64,000 nucleotides of DNA from assembly GCA_017311185.1 (NCBI GenBank), contig JAESUZ010000134.1:1142001-1206000 (forward strand). The letters are read 5' to 3'. The first letter of the stretch is position 1; each line of letters starts with the position of its first letter. The translations under genes were made by a program, and so were the position numbers. The notes beneath the pieces were generated by a model. It made no database searches. It saw only the letters and a program-made list of their open reading frames with translations, and had not been told where the DNA came from. Source of the DNA: Proteles cristata cristata. Its lineage: Eukaryota > Chordata > Mammalia > Carnivora > Hyaenidae. Below are positions 21,904-32,634 of this stretch, piece after piece.

Positions 21904-21918
21904 AGCTTCCCGGAAGCT
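21904..21918. promoter_or_regulatory. Palindromic TTCCCGGAA site in LTR U3
   Basis: Arms AGCTTCC and GGAAGCT surround one base. The centre TTCCCGGAA (21907-21915) matches the TTC-N3-GAA consensus of STAT factors and overlaps ETS-type GGAA cores. The pattern is visible; binding is inference. Confidence 0.4.
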
Positions 21919-22270
21919 ATCAGGCAGTTACACATTGCCCAAGGCAGGAGAAACCACCCTTGCATCACCCAATCAGGAAAGTCCAGCGACCACCCTCCAC
22001 ATTACTGAGGGAGGGGCCTGGAGATAGAAACTATAGATAGGACCCTGTTACTTAATGTTAAAGTTAACCTGTTAGTCACCGAACAAGACCCTAGGCTCGC
22101 TCTGTGATTGGTTGAATTTAAAGGTACTCTAAATGTTGTAATTGGATCCCGCCAAAAGTAACGAATACTCTAGACAATGTGTACGGTCAAACCCGCTGTC
22201 AATGATGTTGAATAATTATGATTGGATCACTGTTCCCATGTCACAACTTCTGTAACTCCCCCATCTCAAA

Positions 22271-22283
22271 CCCCATAAAAACC
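22271..22283 (+). promoter_or_regulatory. TATA-like box of the solo LTR
   Basis: CATAAAAACC lies about 85 bp upstream of the AATAAA signal, the expected spacing for the U3/R boundary in a compact retroviral LTR. Transcriptional activity is unknown. Confidence 0.5.
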
Positions 22284-22359
22284 CTACTCTGCCCTTGTTC
22301 GAGGCTCTCAGCACGGATCCATGTGCTGGTGAAGTCTGTGAGCCCGAGCTCAAGCCCGT

Positions 22360-22365
22360 AATAAA
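22360..22365 (+). terminator. LTR polyadenylation signal AATAAA
   Basis: Canonical hexamer followed by GCCCTTTGCCTTTACATG and then a GT-rich stretch (GGTGGTCTCTGGTCGGTG), the usual arrangement of an R/U5 polyadenylation site. Confidence 0.65.
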
Positions 22366-22447
22366 GCCCTTTGCCTTTACATGCGTGACTCGGTCTCCCT
22401 GGTGGTCTCTGGTCGGTGAGGATACTGCGATCTGGGTATAACATTTT

Positions 22448-24415
22448 CTTATATTATTTAATACTTGTACATTTTCATACTTTGGAGAGTATCAGTCTTT
22501 AAGGTCTATCTCATGCCAATTTGCTATTTATTAGAGTGTCAAAATGATTTAATTGCTTATTTTGTTCAGCAAAGAGTTTAGAAAGGAACTCACTAATGTT
22601 ATCTGTCTTCACATATTTTTATATGGGTAGAATACTGGGTACCAGTTTTAAAAACAAGTTTGATTTTTAAATGTAAATTTCTAATGAAATTTAAAAAAAG
22701 TAAACTTGAAAAATATTACATAGAGTAATATTATTTTATTTAGGAATATAACAGTTTATGTTTTGACTATATATTCATTAGCAGATATATAACAACTGTA
22801 AAACTCATGGCAATGATATCAGTTAGCAATACATTTGGCTATGCGTAATGAGCAAACAAAAACTGTACCATTGTCATCTATAAACATAGAATTTACCTGT
22901 TTCAAGCACAGGAAATCGGGGAATAGCAATCTAAGGCTGAAACAGTGCCTCAGTGAAATTAGCAAGGTCCTGAAGTTTTTCTTAGGGTTACCATGCATTA
23001 CTGAGCAGCTTAGGTCTTGCAATAGGACACCTATTGTGTGTGAAAAGGGGACTGTGAATGGCTCAGACTTCCCTCTGAGAGAATTTCTAATTCCCAAAGT
23101 ACCAAATGGGTTAGCAATGGTCTTCTTTCTTTCTCCTGGTTTCATTAACATAATAGGTGGCTTTTGTCTTCATTGTCACAAGAGAGGCTATTGTACATCT
23201 GAATTTTTGTGTCTGTATTGGAGGAAGGAAGAAAAACGAAGGGTTCCAGGGCTTATTTCCCAGAGAGTCTTTACTTAGAAAATTTGACAGGCACCAACCA
23301 TTACCATTAGCTTATAGCCTAGAATTGAGCTACCTGCCATTTATAGATGCTAAGTGATGCAGGGAGCAAATATGTTTAGGTGGCGCACTCTGGTACCTGT
23401 GCAGGGAGATGGGGAGCAGGAATCAAGATTCCCTCTGTAAACAGGAAAGGAGAACAGGTATCAGAGAGGGAACAATTAGATGAAGAAAGAAAAGAACGAC
23501 AGCAACAACAAGTGAAATTAGCCTTGGGTCAAGGTTAATAGTGCTGCAGATTTTCAGCATTAAGATCAAATCTCAACAGCAATAGTCTGCTGAAATAAAA
23601 GTCTCTTCTTTCATCCATTTCTGCTCCCAATGCTGCACAAAGCTTCCCAGACTTGGCTGCCTGCCATATGACTAATATGTGAACCAATTCACTCATCTTT
23701 ACTTTTATCCTACTTCAGTTCCCGTAACAATATACATGGCAACACTCTGCTCAGTCTTCACAGCAAAGAAAGAGTTTGGAAAATGTAATTAAATATCCAT
23801 AGTACCGTCACAGAATAAAAGATTTATTACTTTTGGTATGAGAAATGAAAATGTTTGTTTATTGATGAAAATTTATGAATCATTTTAGAAATGAATGTCT
23901 ATTTTCAAAACTTCTGGATTTTCCTTTGAGTCATTCACTGTGTTTTTTTTAACAATGTAAAATTTGCTTTTCTGAATTTTGAATTCTAGAACTTCTGGAC
24001 TTAAAATATAGAATAAATATATATACTTAAAATCTTTGTGTATAACTTTGCTCAGTAAAGAAAGTCTAAATTGATTGGATTAACATATATAAAGAAAAAT
24101 GGAGAGGGTATGAGTGTAGCTTCACATCATCTAGAGCTCTAATTTATCTTTCCCAGAAAGAATGGTAGTTAAAATACCTATGAACATTAACAAATTGAAA
24201 GATAAAGGGAAAATATTTTTGATATACAGCAATCTTGCCAACCAATGTTATTAATTTTAAAAGTTTAACATATTATCTGTAAATAATGACAATTTTATCC
24301 TAATTTTCTGATGCTTTTGTTAATTATTCCTGTACAATCATACTAGCTAGAATTCATAATGCAGTGTTATATAGAAATAGCATGGACAAGTTTTTTTCAT
24401 TTTGGGAATGCTTCT
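22448..24415. other. Single-copy DNA, overlapping open frames only
   Basis: Contains the longest open frame not explained by repeats: 147 codons at 22835-23278 (+), overlapped by a 110-codon reverse frame (22819-23151) and a 66-codon + frame. I recognise none of the proteins. No splice-like or codon pattern stands out, and a start in AT-rich upstream DNA is not informative. Probably chance, but this ~600-bp stretch is less AT-rich than its surroundings. Confidence 0.4.
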
Positions 24416-24432
24416 AAAATGTCACCATTGGG

Positions 24433-24654
24433 GGGTGCCTGGGTAGCTCAGTCGGTTGAACATATGACTGTGGCTCAGGTCATGATCTCACGGTCTGTGG
24501 GTTCAAGACCCACATCAGGCCCTGTACTGACAGCTGAGAGCCTGGAGCCTGCTTCTGATTCTGTGTCTTCCTCTCTCGCTGCCCCTCCCTTGCCTGTGCC
24601 CTGTCTCTCTCTGATTCTAAAAAATAAATAAACATTAAAAAATATTTAAAAAAT
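24433..24654 (+). mobile_element. CAN-SINE
   Basis: Forward copy with a GGGTGCCTGGGTAGCTCAG head and a tail of AAATAAATAAACATTAAAAA. A perfect 17-bp TSD (AAAATGTCACCATTGGG) lies at 24416-24432 and 24655-24671. Confidence 0.94.
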
Positions 24655-24689
24655 AAAATGTCACCATTGGGTACATTATTTGCTATATT

Positions 24690-25680
24690 ACATAGTTTTG
24701 TGAGATAAACATATTAATTTTTTTGTTTCTGCTTTTTTAATGTACTAATTATATTAATAAACCTGCTAATTTTGAAATAATCTGTCGTTCCTGGAATAAG
24801 CAAATATATTAGATATTTTCTCTTAGATATTACTGGATTTGGTTTGCTATGATTTTCTTTAGGATTTTGCTACCCATGATATATGAATGAGGTTCCTTAT
24901 AAATTTGTTTCTTGTTTTGCCTTTATGTGGGGATTGAAAAAAAGGTTATATTGGGCTTTCATAAATGATATTGAGTACATGTGTGGGCATGGTGTTACCT
25001 CTTTTTCATTCCTGAAAGAGCATGATTATTGTTATTATTAGGTGTTCATGAGAATTCACCGATAAAAGTGTGAGCTTCTGGTATTTTTCTGGGAAGATTT
25101 AATATTCATTTTTAAAATGACACCTGTTTAAAAAGATACATATTTTAGGACCAAACGTATTTTTATTTTCTTCCTGAATTGGTTTTAGTAATTTTTGTTT
25201 TGGAATTTTGCATTCAACTAAGATTTAAATATATTGTACGTAAAACTTTTGACAATATCTTTATCTTTTACTTCCTACCACATTTATAGTCATGTCTTCC
25301 TTTTTTAATTTCTAATGCTTTTGCTTGGCTTCTCTCTTTTGTTCTTATTTATTATCCAGAGGCTTGCTAATTTTATTAGTCATTCTGCTTAATTGTTCCA
25401 CCTTTGTTTTTCTTTTTATTGATTTCCTCTTAAGAGTAGTATTTTCTATCTGCTGTGTAATTAGGGTAATTCTATTTTTTTTTCAACTTCTAATTTTGTA
25501 TTTTTAACTCCTTAGCTCATAGTCTTTACTTCTTTCCAGTGTAATCCTCAAGTCTATATATTTCCCTCCAAGTAGTGCTTTGACTGCATTCATAGGTATC
25601 ATCAGTAGTATTTTCATTATCATACAGAGGTAGGATTTTTATAATTTACAAGTCTATTTTTATTTAGAAGTACATTTAAT
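24690..25680 (-). mobile_element. Old L1 ORF2 fragment, antisense
   Basis: The + strand is the familiar T-rich antisense of L1 ORF2 around the RT domain and its upstream linker. Segments in order: TTCCTGGAATAAGC, TTGCTATGATTTTCTTTAGG, AATGAGGTTCC, GAGAATTCACCGATAAAAG, ATCCAGAGGCTTGCTAATTT, TGATTTCCTCTTAAG, TATATTTCCCTCCAAGTAG and a TTTAGAAGTACATTTAAT end. It is an L1 of an older (L1M/L1P-like) grade, dead, with many stops. Confidence 0.78.
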
Positions 25681-25856
25681 TTTTTTCTTACTTTTTTTTT
25701 GCTATGATTATTGATGATAAGGAGGCAGTGGAAAATGTGTTTGAAATTACAGAGGTAGATTAAAACTGGAGACAAAAATTTGAGAGTAATATTCACTGAT
25801 AAAGGCATGGAGTGGATGTATTGTCCTTGATCTTAGCCAAAAGGCCAAGAAGTGAT
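25681..25856 (-). mobile_element. U2-headed chimeric retrocopy
   Basis: Read in reverse this begins with 31 nt of the U2 snRNA 5' end (25826-25856, two mismatches), continues with about 125 nt of unrelated sequence and ends in an A-rich tail (poly-T at 25681-25700 on the + strand). Immediately beyond the U2 first nucleotide is GAAGTAGCTACATT (25857). Beside the tail is GAAGTACATT (25667-25676), which looks like a TSD with a 4-nt gain. L1 template switching that joins a small nuclear RNA to another RNA is the likely origin. The 3' partner is not identified. Confidence 0.65.
25826..25856 (-). pseudogene. RNU2: U2 snRNA 5'-end fragment
   Basis: The reverse complement reads ATCACTTCTTGGCCTTTTGG and continues CTAAGATCAAG. 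It matches U2 positions 1-31 except for two transitions. This is the branch-site-recognition side of U2, but the Sm site and all later stems are absent, so it cannot be functional. Confidence 0.85.
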
Positions 25857-25860
25857 GAAG

Positions 25861-26375
25861 TAGCTACATTGGTCACTAAGGCAAAAGTGGAGTGACAAAA
25901 CAGACAAGAAATGACTCTAAAAGACTCTTTAGAAATTTTGTATTTGTCGGTTTTTTTTCAACTTACAGAAAATTCTCTTGTTACTCCTGAAAACATTAAA
26001 ATAACTCTTCAGCTGAGTTAAAAGAAAGCTTCTTTTTTCCCTTCAGCAAACCATATGCAATTTTTTGAAAAAACTAATTTATTTACTGAAAACAATAAAA
26101 ATTTTTCATTGTCCTTTTCATTTTCCAATTTAAAGTAACCGTGTTGCAGGAGGATCTGTAGAGGACAATTTGAACTGGAGAGGTGTCATCCTTAGCATCT
26201 AGCAACTTTACTTTCAGTAACCAGTATCCTGGCCATTAAATACAGATTTCACTTTCCACCCACCTGAATAATAGAATGTTAGACATGGAAGGCATCTTTG
26301 AAGTCATCCAGGGAAATCTTTATTTTACATTTGAGAAGAATGACGTTCATAGGAGATGAGTGACATTTAAATCTT
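25861..26375. other. No gene; possible ancient repeat at 26,240-26,350
   Basis: Around 26270-26340 the text GAATGTTAGACATGGAAGGCATCTTTGAAGTCATCCAG recalls a common old mammalian repeat pattern, family uncertain. The rest is unrecognised. Confidence 0.4.
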
Positions 26376-26390
26376 TCATTGCTATTTCTT

Positions 26391-26621
26391 TTTTTTTTTT
26401 TCAAAAAATTTTTAGTGTTTTATTTATTTCTAGGAGAGAGAGAGAGACAGCGTGAGCAGGGGAGGGTCAGAGAGAGAGGGAGTCATAGACTCTGAAACAG
26501 GCTCCAGGCTCTGAGCTGGCAGTCAGCACAGAGCCTGACGCCGGGCTCGAACCCACGAACCACGAGATCATGACCTAAGTGAAAGTCGGACGCTTGACGG
26601 ACTAAGCCACCCAGGCGCCTC
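26391..26621 (-). mobile_element. SINEC_Fc-type CAN-SINE, young subfamily
   Basis: Reverse copy with a perfect 15-bp TSD (TCATTGCTATTTCTT) at 26376-26390 and 26622-26636. It has the TTATTTCTAGGAGAG tail side and a GACCTAAGTGAAAGTCGG head. Confidence 0.95.
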
Positions 26622-26636
26622 TCATTGCTATTTCTT

Positions 26637-27868
26637 CAATAGTCCCGTCTGGGCCATTTGCCTCCATTGCTACATTCCACTATAAACACTTTAGTTTAAT
26701 TTTTGCTTTGTGTTCATTTTCATTGTTTTTCTTTGGAATGCATATGTGATAATTTGATCAATCCTGGATTCGCCCTTGCAAACTCAAGAAAAAATTAATA
26801 TGTGTACAAGGGCCTGTAAAATGTGGTCCTCCCTGTTCTTCTACCCTCATCTTGTTCAAGGTTCTCCTGGCTTTCTCCTTTGCCATTGTGACCTTTTCTT
26901 CCTTATTCTTCCACAGGAAGAATCCACAACTGCAGGACACTGGCTCTTAGCCTTTCTACCCTTCCTTTTACCTGCTTAATTCCTATTTGTTTTTCAGATC
27001 TCAGTCCTGAGGCAGGTCCTTAGGAAAATCATCCTTCACCTCCCTGTCAACTGACCTTTATAAATTTGCATAAAATAATGGAAACAGAATCCCTATAAGT
27101 TTTTGTTTTTGTTGTTAATTTGAATATTTATTTTCACATTTGAGAAAAAAAGATTATTTGATACAGTACACTACTCAGTAGGCTATAAGCTCGATCAGCA
27201 CAGGAACCCCAAGTCTTTACAACACAATATGGATATTTGTTCACCAATAAGTGTTATCAGGTTAGACTTGAAATCCAGCTACCTGTAATCTTTCAAATGT
27301 ATCAGTCTATGTCATCAAAAGAAACTCATTGCAATGTATTCGTAACATAAAGTTGTTTTCACCTCCATCAAAATTAGGTTCATATATATAAATACCTTAA
27401 TGAATTTCTAACAAACTGAAGTCAATAAAAATGAATGATAATGGGACATTAGATTCTCATTAACTTATTGAAATTTTGATAATTTCAAAAATGTGTTATG
27501 TTGACATGGTTTTCTTTGTGTTGAAACCAGTTAGGTCATTAAAAACTAATTTAAGTGTACGATTAATCTTATTTTCTGGTTCATGCTATTTTGAAAATAA
27601 TATAATTAGAGAATAATTGAAAAATTCTTAAATCAAAATAATATTTTCCTTGCTAATCAAAGTATAATTTTCTTTTTTTTTTAATCTGGAAAACACTGTT
27701 TACATATTATCAAATATTGCCATCATTATCTGCGTTACTGAGTACTCATAAACCTTGTGCTACATTTATAAACTGTAATGCTAGGTTGTAAGCACTTTTC
27801 AATTAGTATAATGAAAGATTCTTTGGTCTCCAAGAAATGTATAATTGAAAGAGAAATATATCCAAGTA
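26637..27868. other. No gene or repeat recognised
   Basis: AT-rich, especially 27,060-27,860. The opposing short frames near 26758-26979 have no recognisable features. Confidence 0.45.
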
Positions 27869-28100
27869 GGAAAATTTTAGAGGAAAATAGTGGTGGAGGA
27901 GGAGGACCCTAGGCTCTTTTCGTCCCACAGGCACAACTAGTTGGCTATCAGATCAGGAGTGAAACACAGGTGCTGGACAAGAGTGAGAGAGAGAGGGACA
28001 CATAGGGGAATGCACAAGGAGAGCATTTCCCCAAAGCCATTGGCTTGGAAAATGAGAAGGGCTGAATTTCATGAGTTCTTGCAACCAGTGGGGCTTATAG

Positions 28101-28544
28101 CCTGGAGTTTTAAAGGTAAGCAGGAGTGGCTGGGATAGAGCCTGAAGGACACTGCTCTGCTCTTGGAGAGAAGGAGGGCAAACAACTCAGAGGCAGACAG
28201 TTTGGAAATAGAGATGTGTAAAATTTTGGGGGCACACAGTGGGAATAATTATTGTGCTTCTTAGAGTGTGTCCCTGAGAGGCAGCATTCCCAGAGATGCC
28301 TCTCTAGGGAAAAGAGGAACTGCCCAGTGCCATTTTCCTCCTGCACACCTCTACATAAACACGAACCCACCTGAGAGAAGCAGCTCGGTGCAAACACTGA
28401 CTGCATAACTTGCTTACCTGGAACCCCACTCCCCTGTGCTCTGGTAGTACTTCCCTTCTCAGCCAACCTTGCCTCATTCTCAGCATGGTGGATCCCTTCC
28501 CCAAAAGACCTGGACAGGACCCTGACCACCCCAGGTCTCTAAAG
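28101..28544 (+). repeat. L1 5'UTR tandem unit 1
   Basis: Starts CCTGGAGTTTTAAAGGT and contains GGCTGGGATAGAGC, CTGCTCTTGGAGAGAAGG and AGAGGCAGCATTCCCAGAG. Unit 2, 444 bp downstream, repeats these in the same order. Tandem monomers are known in mouse and some other mammalian L1 5'UTRs; here they are read directly from the sequence. Confidence 0.8.
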
Positions 28545-28950
28545 CCTGGACTTTTAAAAGTCAGTAAATTTGGCTGGGATGGAGCTCTGAGGGCACGTCA
28601 CTGCTCCTGGAAAGCAGGCAGGTGAAAAACCTGGAGACAATGTGGAAACTGATCTGAGGGATGACTGGGACACAGGGAGGAGATTAGAGAGGCAGCACTC
28701 ACAGAGATTCCTCTCTGGGAACAAAAGAGTTGGCTGGCACCATTTCCTTCCCTTGTCCCCCAGCATAAATGCAGAACCATCTGAGGCAAGCAGCTCAGCA
28801 CCAACACTGGCTGTCTAATTTGCTTATACCAAGCCTCACATCCTTATTCTGGGTCAAGCTTGCCTGAGTCCCAGTGTGGCAAGGCGCTCCCCCAGAAGAC
28901 TAGCAGAACCCCCTGCCCACACCATATCTCCCCACTAGAGAGTTCTGAAG
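28545..28950 (+). repeat. L1 5'UTR tandem unit 2
   Basis: Starts CCTGGACTTTTAAAAGT, with GGCTGGGATGGAGC at 28572 and AGAGGCAGCACTCACAGAG and CAAGCAGCTCAGCACCAACAC matching unit 1. Similarity fades at about 28930-28950, so this unit is slightly shorter or has diverged at its 3' side. Confidence 0.78.
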
Positions 28951-29267
28951 GACCTCAGTTCAGGTATGGTTGTCATCAGGTCTCATTTCACAGGCAGACC
29001 AGAGAACACCTAGTTAAAACTCACCACATTAAGGCCAGGGACAAACACTGCCCATAGCAAGCAAGTAGGGCTTCTGCAGATGATTGGTATGAAGGACAGA
29101 GCAGCCAAAACACAATAACGTAGTACACATGGCACACACTAGAGATACTCCCTGAAGTGCCATACCCTGGCAACTCTATGACTTCTTCTGCATAAGGCCA
29201 TTATGTTCGGAGCAGGAGACATAACTGGCTTTTCTAACACAAAGAAGGAGGCAGAGACTTAGACAAA

Positions 29268-30175
29268 ATGCCAAGATGGAGGAATTTATTCCAAATGAAA
29301 GAACAAGATGAGGCCATGGCCAGAGATCTAAGCAAAACCACATAGGTAACATGCCTGATGAAGAATTTAAAGCAACAAATATAAGGATACTCACTGAGCT
29401 TGAGAAAAGAATAGAAGACATCAGGGAGACTTTTACAACTGGAATAAAAGAATTAAAAAAGAATCAATCAGAAATGAAAACTGCAATAAAAGAGATTGGA
29501 AACACACTTGATGCAATGAACAGCAGGCTGAAAGAATGAGAGAAATTAATTAGTGACCTAGAAGACAAAATAATGGAAAATAATGAAGCTGAACAATAGA
29601 GAGGAAGAATTATGCAACAGGAGAATAGATATAGTGAACTCAGTGACTCTATCAAATGTAATAACATTTGTATTTTAGGAGTCCCAGAAGAAGAAGAGAG
29701 AGAAATGAAGGCTGAAATTTTATTTCAAGAAATAAAATATAATTCCCTATTCCTTCCCCTATTATGGGGAAGAAGGCAGACATCCTGATCTAGAGGGCAC
29801 AGATAACTCCCATCAAAATCAACAAAAGCAGTCCAATACTAAGACATATTGTAATTACATTTGCCAAATATAGTGATAAAGAAAAGTATTAAAAGCACCA
29901 AGACAAAAGAAGTCCTTAACTTACTTTTAAATTTAAGTCCTTAACTTAAGATCCATAGAGGAGAGCGAGAGATGTCTCAAGGAACTTGGCAAGCCAGAAG
30001 GAATGGCATGATATATTCAAAGTGCTGAATGGGAAAAATTGGCAGGCAACAACACTGTATCCAGCAAGGCTATCATTCAGAATAGAAGGAAAGATAAAGA
30101 GTTTTCCAAACAAAAACTAAATGAATTCATGACCACTAAACAAGCCCTACAAGAAATATTAAAGGGGTCTCTTTG
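29268..30175 (+). pseudogene. L1 ORF1 remnant (L1 RNA-binding protein)
   Basis: The start codon at 29268 opens a MPRWRN... frame that hits a stop after 26 codons (TAG at about 29346). A second frame at 29351-29539 carries a lysine/glutamate-rich coiled-coil stretch (ELEKRIEDIRE ... IKELKKNQSEM) ending in another stop. Further on, recognisable ORF1 sequence encodes the VPEEEE-type junction and the C-terminal segment near HDIFKVLNGKN. A local duplication of AGTCCTTAACTTA (29911 and 29935), associated with loss of neighbouring sequence, disrupts the RRM region. ORF1p normally trimerises and coats L1 RNA; this copy cannot. Confidence 0.85.
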
Positions 30176-31946
30176 AGTGGAAAGGAGAGACCAAAAGTGA
30201 CAAAGACAAGAAAGGATCAAAAAGCTCTTCAGAAACAACAAAACAAGTGATAAAATGACAATAAGTACATAGCTATCAATAAATACTTTGAATGTAAATG
30301 AACTAAATGTTCCATTCAAAAGACTTGGGTATCAGAATAGATCAAAACAAAACAAAACAAAAAAATAAGACCCATCTATATGTTGCCTATGAAAGACTCC
30401 TTTTAGGCCTAAAGACCCCTGTAGATTGAAAGTGAGGTGGTGGAGAAATAATTATCACCCAAATGGATGTCAAAAGAAGCTGGAGTAGCAATACTTACAT
30501 TGGACAAACTAGACTTTAAAACAAAGACTGTAAAAAGAGACAAAAAAGTGCATTATATGATCCTAAAGGGAACATTCCACCAAGAAGATATAACAAAAGA
30601 TATAACAACTGTAAATATTTATGCCCCCCACTATAGCAACCCAAATATATAAAAACAATTAATAACAAACATAAATTGCTAAGTTGTTTATTAATTGATA
30701 ATTAATAGTGCAATAATTATCTAAAAATAAAGTGGGACTTTAACACCGCACTTACATCAATGGACAGGTTATCTAAACAAAAAATGAACAAGGAAACAAT
30801 GGTTTTGAGTGACATACTGGACCAGAAGGACTTAACAGATATACTCAGAATAATTCATCCCAAAACAGCAGAATGCAAATTCTTTTCAAGAACATTCTCC
30901 AGAGTGGATCACATAGTAGGTCACAAAACAGGCCTCATCAAATACAAAAAGATTGAAATCTTGCATATATGTAACTTCCCTAACAATACTATGAAATTAG
31001 AAGTCAACCACAAGAAAAAAATTTGGAAAGAACACAAATACATGGAGGTTAAAGAACATGCTACTAAACAATGAATGAATCAACCAGAAAAGCAAAGAAA
31101 CAACAACATGGAAACAAATGAAAATGAAAACATAATGGTCCAAAACTTTTGAGATGCAGTAAAAGTGGTCTTAATAAAAGGAAGTATATACCAATACAGG
31201 CCTACCTCAAGAAGCAAGGAAAATCTCAAACGAACAACTTAACCCTGTATCTAATGGACCTAGAGAAAGAACAACAAATGGAGTCTAAAGCCAGCAGAAG
31301 GAAGGAAAAAATAAAGATCAGAGCAGAAATAAGCAATATAAAGCTGAAAATATAATAGAACAGGACAATGAAACCTGGACCTGGTTCTTTGAAAAAAGTA
31401 ATAGAATTGATAAACCTCTAGGCAGAATTATCAAAAAGAAAAGAGAAAGGACACAAATAAAACAAAAAATAACCATAACCAATACCACAGAAATACAAGA
31501 ATTATGAGAGAATATTATGAAAAATTATATGCAAAGAAATTGGGAAACCTGGAAGAAATGGACATATACCTAGACACATATAAACTATCAAAAACAGAAA
31601 CAAGAATAAATCAAAAAAACTTGGACAGACTGATAACTAGCAAGGAAATTGAATCAGTATTCTAAGAACTCCCAACAAATAAAAGTCCAGGGCAAGATAG
31701 AATTCTACCAGACATTAAAGAAAAGTTAATACCCATTCTTCTGAAATGATTCCAAAAAATAAAAAAGAAAGGAAAACTTCCAAATTCATTCTATTAAGCC
31801 AGCATTACCCTGATAACTAATCTAGATTGAAGACTCCACTAAAATGTAGAATTAGAGGTCAATATCCCTGATGAGCACAGATATAAAATTCTCAATGACA
31901 TACTAGCAAACTGAATCCAACAATACATTAAAGAAAATATTCACTT

Positions 31947-32140
31947 GGGGAACCTGGGTGCTTCAATCAGTTGAGTGTCCATCTCTTGATTTAGGCTCAG
32001 GTCATGATCACACATTTCATGGGATTGAGCTCCAGGTGGGGCTCTATGCTGACAGAGGGAGCCTGCTTGTGATTCTTTGTCTTCTCTCTCTCTCTGCCCC
32101 ACCCTTTCTCTACCTCAAAATAAATTAAAACATTAAAAAT
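31947..32140 (+). mobile_element. CAN-SINE inside L1 ORF2
   Basis: Forward, quite diverged SINE (GGGGAACCTGGGTGCTTCAA head, ACTCTTGATTTAGGCTCAGG-type inner region). Short flanking repeats resembling AT(C)ATTCA(A)C are consistent with a decayed TSD in L1 sequence. Confidence 0.88.
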
Positions 32141-32634
32141 AATCATTCAACATGACCAAGGAGTATTTATTCTTAAATTGCAAGGGTGGCTCAATATTTG
32201 CAAATCAATCAACCTCACATACCATATTAGTAAAACAAAGGATAAGAACCATATGATCATTTCAGTAGATGCAGAAAAAACCTTTTGGCAACTTACAACA
32301 TCCATTCATGATAAAAACAATCAACAAAATAGGTTTGGAAGGAATATACCTCAACATAATAATGGCCATATATGAAAAATTCACAGCTAGTATCATCCTA
32401 ACTGGGAAAAAACTGAGAGCTTTTCTTCTACAGTCAGGAATAAGACAACGATGTGTACTTTCACCGCTTTCATTCAACATAGTACTGGAAGTCCTAGACA
32501 CAGCACTTAGACAACCAAAAGAAATAAAAGGCATCTAAATTGGCAAGCAAGAAGTCAAACTTTCACTCTTTCTGAGATAACATGATACTTCACACAGAAC
32601 CCCCTTCCCCCCCACAAAAAAAAAACCTCTACCA

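Larger units (their letters stand above)
21817..22443 (+). mobile_element. Solo LTR, gammaretrovirus-like (ERV1)
   Basis: Complete 627-bp LTR beginning TGTAAGGCC and ending GGGTATAACA. It is flanked by a 4-bp TTTT direct repeat (21813-21816 and 22444-22447), the TSD size of gammaretrovirus-type integrases, although the homopolymer makes this weak. U3 holds several CCAAT-type boxes in either orientation (for example GATTGGTTG near 22107). A CCCCATAAAAACC TATA-like box is at about 22271-22283, and AATAAA is at 22360-22365 just before a CTTTGCCTTTACATG cleavage-type region. There is no internal retroviral sequence, so it arose by LTR-LTR recombination. Few obvious defects suggest it is younger than the other LTRs here. 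Confidence 0.88.

Noticed and set aside
28110..28529. 139-codon reverse frame as a cellular gene
   Set aside because: It lies in the L1 5'UTR antisense. Kept only as a speculative ORF0-like observation.
32269..32538. Intact L1 reverse transcriptase
   Set aside because: Only a fragment of the RT domain is open. The catalytic FADD region is frameshifted and a SINE follows.
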